In this document: positions 1-7,167 of the stretch, piece after piece
Position numbering within the stretch: position 1 is the first letter of the stretch
Layout of the letters: every line of letters begins with the position of its first letter
From: Actinopolymorpha cephalotaxi
Lineage (GTDB): Bacteria > Actinomycetota > Actinomycetes > Propionibacteriales > Actinopolymorphaceae
NCBI RefSeq assembly: GCF_013408535.1
Contig: NZ_JACBZA010000001.1
Location: forward strand, 6,222,850 to 6,286,849
Length of the DNA stretch: 64,000 nucleotides
Reading direction: 5' to 3'
Position numbers and translations under genes: made by a program
The notes under the pieces: generated by a model
Database searches by the model: none
What the model saw: only the letters and a program-made list of their open reading frames with translations
What the model was told of the DNA's origin: nothing

Positions 1-216
1 GCCGTCGAGTACTAGGAAGGTTTCCTCATCGGCGTCGTGCAGGTGGAGCGGCGACATGTATCCCCGCTCACCTTCGTGCTCCAGGATCGCGAAAGCGCCG
101 TCGGTGTCCGGCGCGGTGGCCCGCATCCGGACGAGGCCACCGAGGAAGGAGACGGCGGACTGGCTGTCCGGATCCGTGACGACCGGCCGGCTGAACGCAC
201 CACTCACATAGGTCAT
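1..216 (-). CDS. Cupin-domain protein, N-terminal part (runs off the left edge)
   Basis: Reading the minus strand from an ATG at 216 gives 72 codons that stay open to base 1, so the gene continues beyond the window. The translation starts MTYVSGAFSRPVV and holds the first half of a cupin motif near residues 55 to 72: SPLHLHDADEETFLVLDG, with the metal-binding HxH and the Glu in their usual places. Cupins of this type bind a metal and serve as small enzymes or sensors of the quercetinase/mannose-isomerase fold. Substrate cannot be told from this half. It lies downstream of the 54-residue ORF at 289..453 on the same strand. Confidence 0.75.
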   Translation of the reverse strand, partial: MTYVSGAFSRPVVTDPDSQSAVSFLGGLVRMRATAPDTDGAFAILEHEGERGYMSPLHLHDADEETFLVLDG

Positions 217-288
217 GGGCACAATCAAGCTCCCGCCGTGGTCGTTGTCAACGACGCTTCCCCAAGGGGCGACAACCGGCAGCAGGCG

Positions 289-453
289 TCACGTGAGGAC
301 CCGCTCAGTGGGTTCGTCAGCGGGTCCGGCCCAGACCTCCACGGCCTTCTGTGTGATCCAGTACAGGGTGAAACCGCCGATCACGATGGACTCCTCCACG
401 AAGATCCAGTGCTCCATGCCGCCCCGCTTCCCGGCGATCCAGACGATCGCCAT
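289..453 (-). CDS. Small hypothetical protein, 54 aa
   Basis: An ATG at 453 opens a 54-residue frame starting MAIVWIAGKRGGMEHWIFVE and ending at 289. It contains a short hydrophobic stretch (IVIGGFTLYWI) but no recognised domain. The frame stays open upstream to the edge of the IS5-family element at 487, and no Shine-Dalgarno site precedes the ATG, so this may be the 3' end of a gene cut by the insertion. The two sides of the insertion do not read in one frame when the element and one CTAG copy are removed. I cannot assign a function. Confidence 0.4.
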   Translation of the reverse strand: MAIVWIAGKRGGMEHWIFVEESIVIGGFTLYWITQKAVEVWAGPADEPTERVLT

Positions 454-482
454 ACGCGGGCCGCTGGTCGGGGTTCTGCGGA

Positions 483-1389
483 CTAGGGCGTGTCTCCCAG
501 TTCGCGTAGCCAGGTGATGATCGCGCCGAGTACGACGCCGCCGCGGTAGGTCAGGGCGAGCTTGTCGTACCTGGTGGCCAAGCCTCGCCACTGCTTCAGG
601 ACGTTGAAAGAACGCTCGATGACGTTGCGCCCCTTGTACGCCTCGGCGTCGAACGCCGGTGGTCGGCCACCCTTGGAGCCCTTGCGTTTGCGGTGTCCTG
701 TCTGGTCGGACGGTTCGGCGATCACCGCGGTGATGCCACGGGAGCGCAGCAGCGCCCGGTTGCCGCGGGAGGAGTACGCCTTGTCCGCCAGGACCGCGTC
801 GGGTCGGGTCCGCGGGCGCCCTCGACCCTGCCTGGGTACGCGAATCGCCTTGAGCAGGTTCGCGAACATCGGCGAGTCGTTGGCCTGGCCGGGCCCGAGC
901 AGCAGCACGAGCGGGCGGCCCTTGCCGTCGCACAAGTGGTGAATCTTCGTGCTCAGGCCTCCGCGGGAGCGGCCGATGGCGTGGTCAGCCGGCTCGATCC
1001 GCAGATTCGTGTGATTCGACAGTTCCCCCTGTGCCAGTGGCGGGCCTGGTCAGGTTGGTGCCGTGCTGGTGCGCGCGGTTGATCGTCGAGTCCACGCTGA
1101 CCGACCAGTCGATGTCACCGGCCGCGTCGGCGTGCGCGAGCAGCGCGGTGTGGATCCGGTCCCAAGTGCCGTCGCCGCAGAACCGGCGATGCCGCTTCCA
1201 GACCGTCTGCCACGGCCCGAACCGCTCCGGCAGGTCACGCCAGGCGATGCCGGTCCGGAACCGGTACACGACACCCTCGACGATCCTGCGGTGGTCCCGA
1301 AACCTGTTGCCCCGCTTGCCGTCCGAGGACGGCATCAAGGGCTCGATCAGCTCCCACTGGGCATCGGACAGCACGGCTGAACGCGACAT
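483..1389 (-). CDS. IS5-family DDE transposase, two overlapping frames joined by -1 frameshift
   Basis: The first frame (985..1389, 134 aa) starts MSRSAVLSDAQWELIEPLMP, the usual DUF4096-type head of IS5 transposases, and contains the first catalytic Asp in VSVDSTINRA. The second frame (ending at 483) carries the remaining catalytic residues in VLADKAYSS (Asp) and NVIERSFN (Glu). A run of five G on the coding strand (plus bases 1025..1029) sits where the protein must change frame; slipping back one base there gives the expected fused reading QGELSNHTNLRIEPADHAIG. This matches the programmed -1 frameshift known in many IS5 members. The stop codon TAG lies in the CTAG target duplication, outside the element proper, so it depends on the insertion site. 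Confidence 0.85.
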
Positions 1390-1435
1390 CGGTCAACCAT
1401 CGCAGCCCGGAAGGCCGACATTCGGGAGACACGCC
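487..1435 (-). mobile_element. Complete IS5-family insertion sequence
   Basis: The ends are inverted repeats of 12 identical bases (GGCGTGTCTCCC at 487, its complement ending at 1435). Both ends are flanked by the same 4 bases, CTAG, at 483..486 and 1436..1439, which is the target duplication expected for this group. The element is 949 bp and carries one transposase split over two frames. Intact ends, matching duplication and complete DDE residues suggest recent arrival and possible activity. Confidence 0.9.
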
Positions 1436-1483
1436 CTAGCTGGCCTTATGCGAATCGATGCCGATGACGACGTCGTGGTCCAT
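1436..1483 (-). pseudogene. 5' stub of an IS110-family transposase
   Basis: An ATG at 1483, preceded by GAGAGGAAA, reads MDHDVVIGIDSHKAS and then meets a TAG made by the CTAG target duplication of the IS5 element. The sequence matches the start of IS110-type (DEDD) transposases, whose first catalytic Asp sits in a VxxGIDxHK motif. The rest of the gene is not found on the far side of the IS5 element, so only about 15 codons survive. The next 200 bases up to 1687 show nothing recognisable. Confidence 0.55.
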
Positions 1484-1687
1484 GTCCAGGTTTCCTCTCG
1501 CGACACCAGATGGGAGCGCGAAGGGCAGACTGACGTCCGGCGCAGCAGACAGGCCGTAGCTCGCTAAGCCGATGGAGCCAGCACCCGAAGACGGCTGAAA
1601 CGGTGTAGTCATTGGCCCCATCGGTTGCCTCTACCTTTGGGAGCGCGTCGGCTGGTGGCGCTTCGGCCGCCTCGTAAATCGCTCGGG

Positions 1688-2428
1688 TTACTCGGCTGAG
1701 CGGACCCCGATGTTGAAGATGTAGCTTCGCCGCGGTCGGTCGGCCGAGTGGTTCGCACCGGTGAAGTGTGGGGTTCCGGGCGCATGCATGGTGCAGCCGC
1801 CGGACGGGATCTCGGCCACGACGACGCGGGAGAGATCGAGCTGAGCGGTGGGATCGGTGAGGGCGAGCAACCTTCCCTCGTCTTCGGAGCTGCCCGAGGC
1901 CACATAGTGCTGGAGGAGCGGACCCTGGTGGCGCCCCGGTATGAACTGCATGCAGCCGGTCTGGGTATCCACATCGTCCAGGGGCACCCAGAACTGGATG
2001 GATCGATCGTGCATCTGCGTGCCGGTGTCGACGAACGGCATGGCGCCGTACGCATAGTCCTGATGCCATGGTGTGACGTGCGGGTGCCCGGGCGGCTTGT
2101 AGATCAACATGTCGAAGGTCCGTACCAACTGATCGGTTCCGATAAGTTGCTGGGCCACCACGAGTGCATTGTCGACGGCGGGATTGCGGTCGAAGAGTGG
2201 GTGTGCCTGCGCCGGCCGCATGACTTGGCAGGTGATGCCTCCGAGCATCCGGTCGGAAGGGTTGGCGTCCTGACGGGCCAGGAGGTCGTCGTACGCAGTG
2301 CGCAGTGCGGCCGTCGTCGCCGGTCCGATGAGGCGGTCGACCACGAGGAAGCCGTCGCTCTGTCACGAAGCGACCTGCTCACCGCTCAGACAAGGGGGCT
2401 CGTCCGTGATCGACGCTGGTGAACTCAC
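1688..2428 (-). pseudogene. Phytanoyl-CoA dioxygenase family protein, broken by a nonsense codon
   Basis: This is a paralogue, the same length (741 bp) as the intact gene at 37907..38647, and aligns without gaps. The GTG start at 2428 follows the same AAAGGACC ribosome site. At the position where the intact copy has TGG (Trp, in QVASWHRDG) this copy has TGA, so translation stops after about 22 codons. Downstream the frame is open for 218 residues and retains the Fe(II) ligands HQD (in TPWHQDYAYG) and the distal His and Arg region (TPHFTGANHSADRPRR). A GTG at 2344 could restart translation, but that product would lack the first conserved segment. PhyH enzymes hydroxylate small substrates with Fe(II) and 2-oxoglutarate. 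Confidence 0.8.
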
Positions 2429-2735
2429 TCTGCGGTCCTTTCGCTGGTCTTGGTGACCTGTGCCCGGGTGGGACCTTGGTCGTGGCTGGCGGAGGGCCGG
2501 CAGGTGGAGTCTTTCGGCGTAACGATCGTCCGCCACGACAAGCGCATGTTGGGATTGAATCTCAACGACCTGTCCATCTTCCAGTACGACGGGCATTCGC
2601 CCGGTCCTACTGTCGAGAACCGGTCGGACGCCCGCACTGTGGCATCCGGCGCTCGCCGCCGATCTCGAATCGGAAGGTGCCAGCCAGAGCGAACGACTGC
2701 TGGCCCACCGCCCGCCCGTCGCGGCGCCTGCTTGG

Positions 2736-2981
2736 TCAGGTGGTGCGGCCGATGTGGATTACGAGCACGGTGACGGTGTGGTCTTCGATCTCGTAGACGA
2801 TGCGGTAGGGGCCGATCCGTACTCGGAACGCGGGTCCGATCCTGGTGACGTAGGGCGGGTAGGGGTTGGCGGTGAGCTCGTCGAGCACGGTGAAGACTTG
2901 ACCCACGCCGGCCGGGTCGTCGTCGAGGTACCCGGCGAGACTGTTCAGCGCGTTCTCGCGCCAGTCGAGGGTGTAGGTCAC
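2736..2981 (-). CDS. RelE/ParE-family toxin
   Basis: 81 residues starting (GTG) VTYTLDWRENALNSLAGYL and ending IGPYRIVYEIEDHTVTVLVIHIGRTT. The pattern of an alpha-helical N-terminus, a central RIGPAFRVRIGPYR strand pair and a closing VLVIHIGR strand is that of RelE/ParE toxins, which cleave ribosome-bound mRNA or poison gyrase. The GTG start overlaps the antitoxin stop (GTGA), so the two are translated together. Basic residues typical of the RelE active face are present. The copies at 5833 and 6693 are remnants of the same pair. Confidence 0.85.
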   Translation of the reverse strand: MTYTLDWRENALNSLAGYLDDDPAGVGQVFTVLDELTANPYPPYVTRIGPAFRVRIGPYRIVYEIEDHTVTVLVIHIGRTT

Positions 2982-3265
2982 TCCGAGAGCCCGAGCCGGC
3001 GCTTGGCCTGCTCGTGGGGGACGGTCCGCAGGGTGCCGTTGGCTTTCTCGAGCTGATACTGGGTGATCGCGAGCCGGTCTTCGAGGTCTTCCAGTTCGGC
3101 GGCGCTGATGATCGCGGCCGCGGCTTGGCCGTGGTCGGTGATGATGACGCGTTGGCGGGTGTGCGCGGCGCGTCGTACGAGGCTGCCGAAGCGGGTCCGT
3201 GCGTCGGTGATGGTGACGACCTCGGCGGAGGCGTCGGGTGTCGGCTCGGGCAGACCGTGGCTCAT
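2978..3265 (-). CDS. Phd/YefM-family antitoxin
   Basis: 95 residues when started at the ATG at 3265 (MSHGLPEPTPDASAEVV); a GTG at 3292 would add nine residues. The segment VTITDARTRFGSLVRRAA and the following VIITDHGQAAAAIISAAE are the signature of Phd/YefM DNA-binding antitoxins. The C-terminal part (LEKANGTLRTVPHEQAKRRLG) would wrap the toxin. Antitoxins of this family repress their own promoter; the bases just upstream (3262..3292) are rich in TGTCA/TGACA half-sites that could be the operator. The gene ends in a 4-base overlap with the toxin. Confidence 0.85.
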   Translation of the reverse strand: MSHGLPEPTPDASAEVVTITDARTRFGSLVRRAAHTRQRVIITDHGQAAAAIISAAELEDLEDRLAITQYQLEKANGTLRTVPHEQAKRRLGLSE

Positions 3266-3558
3266 GACACACAAGTGTGCACTACCTGACACTTGATGCC
3301 GGTGCCGACGGCGGCGTGTCGGCGCCGATGGCTGGCGCCGTCAGCCTGGACGTCGGAGCCGGCGAGGGCCGGTGCCGGAGGGGGTACGCACGCCATCGCC
3401 GCGACGGTAGCGGTCTGGGTGGGTCGCACGGTGGGGTCAAGCGCCAGTCCGGTGGCGTCCGGCGGGCTGCGGCTGGTCGGGTCATGGCACGGCGAATACG
3501 CGGCGAAGGGGTTGGCCGGTGCGGTGAATCTGCTGGTCGCAGGGGCTGTTGGAGATTG

Positions 3559-3617
3559 CTTGAAACCGCTAAGGCAGGACCCACCTGTCTTCATGGGTTC
3601 GAATCCCATGCCCTCCG
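3559..3617 (+). other. 3' half of a tRNA-Ser gene (candidate attachment-site scar)
   Basis: From the anticodon loop CTTGAAA (anticodon TGA) onward the sequence is a good tRNA-Ser 3' half: a long variable arm (GGCAGG/CCTGTC pairing with one G-U), a T-arm ATGGG-TTCGAAT-CCCAT, an acceptor strand GCCCTCC and discriminator G at 3617. The 5' side is wrong: no GGAGGGC acceptor partner, and the five bases before the loop do not pair with those after it. A fragment starting exactly at the anticodon loop is what tyrosine-recombinase elements leave at one end after integrating into a tRNA gene. The rest of 3293..3679 shows no gene. Confidence 0.65.
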
Positions 3618-3679
3618 CTTCAGCGGTATAGCTGCCCTGGCCTCCGGGCTCGGCGGGCAGACCGCGCTTCATGCCCGCG

Positions 3680-3714
3680 TCGGTAGTCCAGATCGAAAGC
3701 TTTATCGGTAGTCC
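3680..3714. promoter_or_regulatory. Direct repeats upstream of the XRE regulator
   Basis: The decamer TCGGTAGTCC occurs at 3680 and again at 3705, a 25-base period, 32 to 66 bases before the ATG of the helix-turn-helix regulator. Identical repeats this close to a regulator start are candidate sites for that regulator or its promoter. No partner copy was found before the neighbouring reductase. Confidence 0.35.
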
Positions 3715-3745
3715 CTGCTGACCGTGGGCGCGGTTAGATCGAGTC

Positions 3746-4588
3746 ATGACGTCCACGGAGCTCGGAATACAACTGCGTGCCTGGCGTGACCGCCTGGCGC
3801 CCGACGACGCCGGCCTGCCCAGCCAGCCACGGCGGCGAGCCTCCGGCCTCCGTCGCGAGGAGGTCGCCGCCCTGGCAGGGGTTTCGGCGGACTACTTGGT
3901 GCGGCTCGAGCAGGGCCGCGCACGCAATCCCTCTCCGCAGGTGGTGCAGGCGCTCGCCCAGGCGCTCCAGCTCGACCATGAGGAGTCAGATCGGCTATAC
4001 CGGATGGCCGGGCACTTCCCGCCCACCTCCGGGCGGATGGTCCGCCAGATCACCCCGAGCGTGCTTCGTATCGTGGATCGGCTCGGCGAGACGCCGGTGA
4101 CGGTGATCGACGCGGCGTGGGAGACGGTCGTGCAGAATCGGGCGGCGGACGCCTTGTTCGGCGACGTTTCGCACCTGGAGGGACGCGGCCGCAACCGGGC
4201 CTGGCGGACGTTCATGGACGTCCCCGGTATGGGCACCCTGGAACCGCAGACTCGCTCCATGGTGGAGCGCGACGTCGTCGCCGACCTGCACGCGGCGCTG
4301 ATCCGGCTGCCCGACGACCCGGACCTCGTCTCGCTGGTCGCCGACTTGCGCGAGCAGAGCCCACGCTTCGCCGAGTTGTGGGACACCACCCCGGCCAGGG
4401 TGCGCGGTGCCCAGCGCAAGACTCTCGACCACCCGGTCGTCGGGCGGATGACCGTCGACTGCGACGTCCTTACGGTTCACGGCAGCGACCTGCAGATCGT
4501 GGTGTTCACGGCCGAGCCCGGAACTCCGGACGCCGACGCACTGACGAGGGCGATCCTCGCGGGATTCCAGGGCGTCTCGGTGGGCTGA
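3746..4588 (+). CDS. XRE-family regulator with MmyB-like ligand-binding domain
   Basis: 280 residues. Residues about 5 to 80 form a helix-turn-helix of the type RRRASGLRREEVAALAGVSADYLVRLEQGR, followed by the NPSPQVVQALAQAL helix. The remaining 190 residues (FPPTSGRMVRQITPSVLRIVDRLGETP onward) match the MmyB-like, PAS-like domain that binds small hydrophobic ligands in this actinobacterial family. These proteins commonly control a neighbouring oxidoreductase gene; here the aldo/keto reductase follows tail to tail with adjacent stop codons. Its start has no clear ribosome site, so leaderless translation is possible. Confidence 0.9.
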   Translation: MTSTELGIQLRAWRDRLAPDDAGLPSQPRRRASGLRREEVAALAGVSADYLVRLEQGRARNPSPQVVQALAQALQLDHEESDRLYRMAGHFPPTSGRMVRQITPSVLRIVDRLGETPVTVIDAAWETVVQNRAADALFGDVSHLEGRGRNRAWRTFMDVPGMGTLEPQTRSMVERDVVADLHAALIRLPDDPDLVSLVADLREQSPRFAELWDTTPARVRGAQRKTLDHPVVGRMTVDCDVLTVHGSDLQIVVFTAEPGTPDADALTRAILAGFQGVSVG

Positions 4589-5485
4589 TCAGTGCCCCTC
4601 GACCGGCTTGGATCGAACCCGGTCGAGCGTTTCCAGGTCCTCGGCCTCAAGCTCGATGTCGATCACGGCCATGTTCTCCTCCAGGTGGGCGACCGAGCTG
4701 GTGCCTGGGATGAGCAGCAGGCCGTCGTACTGCGCAAGCGCCCAGGCCAACGCGACCTGGCTCGGCGTGACGCCGTGTTTCGCCGCAACTGTGCTCACGT
4801 GCGGGTCGACGGCCAGTGCTTTGGGCCCGCCACCTCCGAAGGCGGAGCCGAGTGGGAAGAAGGGCACGTAGGAGACGCCGTGCTCGCGGCACAGCTCCAG
4901 TACGGGCTCGTCGCTGCGGTCGAGGATGCCGAACGGGTTTTGCACCCCGCCGATCCCAACCGTGTCGATTGCCTTACGCACGGTCTCCGCGGTGACGTTG
5001 GAGACCCCGATCAGGTCGATGTCGCCGGCCTCGCGGAGCTCGGCGAGCGCCCCCAGCTGGTCGGCCAGGTCTGGCTCGCGGGCGTCCGGCTCGCTGCGCT
5101 CGAACCGGCGCAGGTTCACGAGATCGATCCGGTCGACGTCGAGTGCCTTGAGGTTTTCACGGACCTGGTGCTTGAGCTCATCAGGCTCCGCCGCCCGGAT
5201 CCAGCCACCGTCCGAGTCGCGCACCGCCCCGACCTTGGTCACGAGGCGCAAGTCGCCAGGGTAGGGATGCAGCGCCTCCCGGATCAGCTCGTTGACGACG
5301 TCGGGTCCGTAGAACTGCGCGGTGTCGATGTGGTCGACGCCGAGCTCCACCGCACGCCGCAGGACCGCGAGCGCTCCGTCACGGTCCTTGGGTGGCCCGA
5401 ACACCCCGGGGCCGGCGAGTTGCATCGCGCCGAAACCGATGCGGTGAACGGGCTTGTCTCCGAGAAAGGACATGGATTCAGTCAT
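4589..5485 (-). CDS. Aldo/keto reductase
   Basis: 298 residues from the ATG at 5485 (MTESMSFLGDKPVHRIGFG); another ATG lies at 5473. The NADPH-dependent AKR barrel is complete: GVDHIDTAQFYG holds the catalytic Asp and Tyr, LRLVTKVG the Lys, and the usual catalytic His of the fourth motif is replaced (VNLRRFERSE), which is common in the YakC/pyridoxal-reductase-like branch. The C-terminal LIPGTSSVAHLEEN motif binds the cofactor phosphate. Stop codons of this gene and the convergent regulator are adjacent (4586..4591). Substrate unknown. Confidence 0.88.
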   Translation of the reverse strand: MTESMSFLGDKPVHRIGFGAMQLAGPGVFGPPKDRDGALAVLRRAVELGVDHIDTAQFYGPDVVNELIREALHPYPGDLRLVTKVGAVRDSDGGWIRAAEPDELKHQVRENLKALDVDRIDLVNLRRFERSEPDAREPDLADQLGALAELREAGDIDLIGVSNVTAETVRKAIDTVGIGGVQNPFGILDRSDEPVLELCREHGVSYVPFFPLGSAFGGGGPKALAVDPHVSTVAAKHGVTPSQVALAWALAQYDGLLLIPGTSSVAHLEENMAVIDIELEAEDLETLDRVRSKPVEGH

Positions 5486-5832
5486 GTCGCCACGCTGCCT
5501 CGGCCGCCACGACCGGACGAGAGGACCTCTTGTCCTAGGAATCGGAGTACCACCTTGGACCATCCGATCATCGGCTGCTTGTTCCATTGACCCAGGACCG
5601 GCGCCTGGCCAGGCTCGGTCCCGCGTCGACGCACCCGCCCGCGATACCCGGGTAGATCGCAGACTGCGTATTCGTGACGCCCATCCTCTCCGCGGAGTGG
5701 GCCTACGCCAGGACCGCGCGTGGGCAGGCCGCCAGTGATCCGCGACGCTGGCACCGGCTACGACTACGACGACATCGTCCGGCTGCTGCCCTGAGGACCC
5801 ACCACAAGCCGGCCGGTGTGGCGCCTGCTCGG
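5486..5832. other. Intergenic stretch upstream of the reductase
   Basis: No coding frame here looks real on either strand. It contains the reductase promoter region with the imperfect inverted repeat at 5532..5560. A short plus-strand tail reading GYDYDDIVRLLP and a stop at about 5793 could be the end of a lost gene. It then runs into the second toxin-antitoxin remnant. Confidence 0.5.
5532..5560. promoter_or_regulatory. Imperfect inverted repeat before the aldo/keto reductase
   Basis: GTCCTAGG (5532..5539) and CCTTGGAC (5553..5560) are inverted repeats with one mismatch, separated by 13 bases, about 50 to 75 bases upstream of the reductase start. Position and symmetry suit an operator; the regulator is not known, with the adjacent MmyB-type protein the first candidate. 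Confidence 0.35.
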
Positions 5833-6201
5833 TCAGGTGGTGCGGCCGATGTGGATTACGAGCACGGTGACGTGTGGTCCTCGATCTCGTAGACGATGCG
5901 GTAGCGCCCGATCCGCTATCGAAGTGCCGACCCGATCTTGGTGGCGTAGGGCGCGTAGGGATTGGCGGTGAGCTCATCGAGAACCGTGAAGACTTCACCC
6001 ACGCCGGCAGGATCATCGTCGAGATATCCGGCGAGGCTGTTCAGCGCGTTCTCGCGCCAGTCGAGGGTGTGGGTCACTCGGTGAACCCAAGTCTGCGCTT
6101 GGCCTCCTCGTGCGGGACGGTCCGAAGGGTGCCGTTGGCTTTCTCGAGCTACTGGGTGATCGCGAGCCGGTCTTCGAGGTCTTCCAGTACGGCGGCGCTG
6201 A
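5833..6201 (-). pseudogene. Second, decayed copy of the toxin-antitoxin pair
   Basis: The stretch aligns with 2736..3105. The toxin part (5833..6077, 245 bp against 246) has TAG in place of a Val codon after KIGSALR and a one-base deletion near its end. The antitoxin part (6074..6201) lost one codon's worth of bases, turning TAC CAG into TAG (ITQ-stop-LEKANG), and is cut off at 6201, losing its DNA-binding half. The GTGA junction is preserved. Neither product can be made whole. Confidence 0.85.
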
Positions 6202-6258
6202 TGCCCCCACCAGGGCGTATGGACGACGTGCTGTCGCTGTGACCCGTAGATTCGGGCG

Positions 6259-6582
6259 GTGCCCTGGTTCTGGCTTCCGATCATGTGGCTCGGCGCGACT
6301 GCAATCTGCGGCCAGGTTCTGCTCTTGGGCGATCGGCAACGATCGCTACGCCAGCGGCTTGGCGAGATCGGGGAGGGCGGGAGTGCGTGGGGGCTCGCCC
6401 TCGTTGCCGTCATTGTCGGAGGTGTGGTCGGCGCGACCATCGGCGCTACCGGACCGGGTGTTGGGGACAGTGCCGCCGCCGGCATGGGCGCAGGCTTCCT
6501 TGCCTGGACAGGCGGGGTTGCCTTCGCTCTCATCTCGTCCAAGCGCGACAGGAGGGGCGGCGACCACCGAGCCGACGAGTGA
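6259..6582 (+). CDS. Small membrane protein, 107 aa
   Basis: A GTG at 6259 opens MPWFWLPIMWLGATAICGQ. The protein has three hydrophobic segments, about residues 3 to 23, 43 to 65 (GLALVAVIVGGVVGATIGATG) and 75 to 93 (GAGFLAWTGGVAFALI), and a charged tail SSKRDRRGGDHRADE. No family recognised. It sits between two toxin-antitoxin remnants, with no clear ribosome-binding site, so it may be orphaned or poorly expressed. Confidence 0.5.
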   Translation: MPWFWLPIMWLGATAICGQVLLLGDRQRSLRQRLGEIGEGGSAWGLALVAVIVGGVVGATIGATGPGVGDSAAAGMGAGFLAWTGGVAFALISSKRDRRGGDHRADE

Positions 6583-6633
6583 CGTTCCCACCTCGCCCTC
6601 CTCGCAGGCCGTTCTCCGGCGTCGACCGAGCCC

Positions 6634-6667
6634 ATCACTACGGGAGGAACGATGCTCCCGTAGTGAT
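6634..6667. repeat. Perfect 13-bp inverted repeat
   Basis: ATCACTACGGGAG at 6634 pairs exactly with its complement ending at 6667 across an 8-base loop. It lies at the truncated edge of the third toxin-antitoxin remnant. It lacks a T-run on either side, so it is a weak terminator candidate; it could instead be the end of a small mobile element or the scar of a rearrangement. Confidence 0.5.
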
Positions 6668-6692
6668 CGTCGCGGCGTCTGCCCACGGGTCG

Positions 6693-6890
6693 TGCGTCGT
6701 GCACGCCGGTCGGGTCGTCATCGAGGTATCCGGCCGGGCTGTTGAGGGCGTTCTCGCGCCAGTCGAGGGTGTAGGTCATTCGGCGAATCCGAGCCTGCGC
6801 TTGGCCTACTCGTGCGGGATGGTCCGCAGCGTGCCGGTGGCCTTCTCGAGCTCATACTGGGCGTTCGAGGACTTCCAACTCCGGGAGTGT
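6693..6890 (-). pseudogene. Third, truncated toxin-antitoxin copy
   Basis: The start of the toxin (ATG at 6779, MTYTLDWRENALNSPAGYL) is kept for about 28 residues and then breaks off at about 6693. The antitoxin C-terminal part (6776..6890, YELEKATGTLRTIPHE) is kept but a TAG replaces the codon before AKRRLG. Both outer ends are missing, so the junction in the middle of the operon is all that remains. Confidence 0.8.
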
Positions 6891-7012
6891 GTGGGTTCGC
6901 CTCGGGCAGACCGCCCATCGCGCTGGCCGCACGGGTGGGCGGGGACCAAGCCTGGGACGAGTAGCACGGTGAGGCCCGTGAGGGCCAAGGCGTTCCGGAT
7001 GGAAGTCATCAC
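6806..7012 (-). pseudogene. Chimeric ORF: signal-peptide start joined to antitoxin remnant
   Basis: An ATG at 7012 (next at 7009) reads MTSIRNALALTGLTVLLVPGL, a convincing signal peptide, followed by a few residues of unknown protein and then the third antitoxin remnant (QYELEKATGTLRTIPHE, stop at 6806). It appears to be the start of a secreted-protein gene whose body was lost when the toxin-antitoxin fragment was joined to it. A functional product is unlikely. Confidence 0.4.
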
Positions 7013-7167
7013 ACCGCCTGTTACGGACGGGGCGTAACCGAGAGGCTAGGCCCTCCTCGCTCGGCGTCCATAAAAGGTCCGCACCAGATCCGGGTATCGC
7101 CGTTGACGTCCGTACGACACGTGTTTACGGTCACGACCACAAGACTCCCGAGGTGGAGGGCGCGAAC

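Noticed and set aside
3525-3617. A complete tRNA-Ser gene
   Set aside because: The 5' acceptor strand GGAGGGC is missing and the anticodon stem does not pair, so only the 3' half is present.
3262-3756. 164-codon minus-strand frame across the tRNA-Ser fragment
   Set aside because: It reads through the tRNA half and compositionally biased DNA; frames like this are common artefacts over tRNA-Ser genes.
4589-6016. 475-residue N-terminally extended aldo/keto reductase
   Set aside because: The first 175 residues are unlike any AKR and cross the divergent promoter region; the family start is at 5485.
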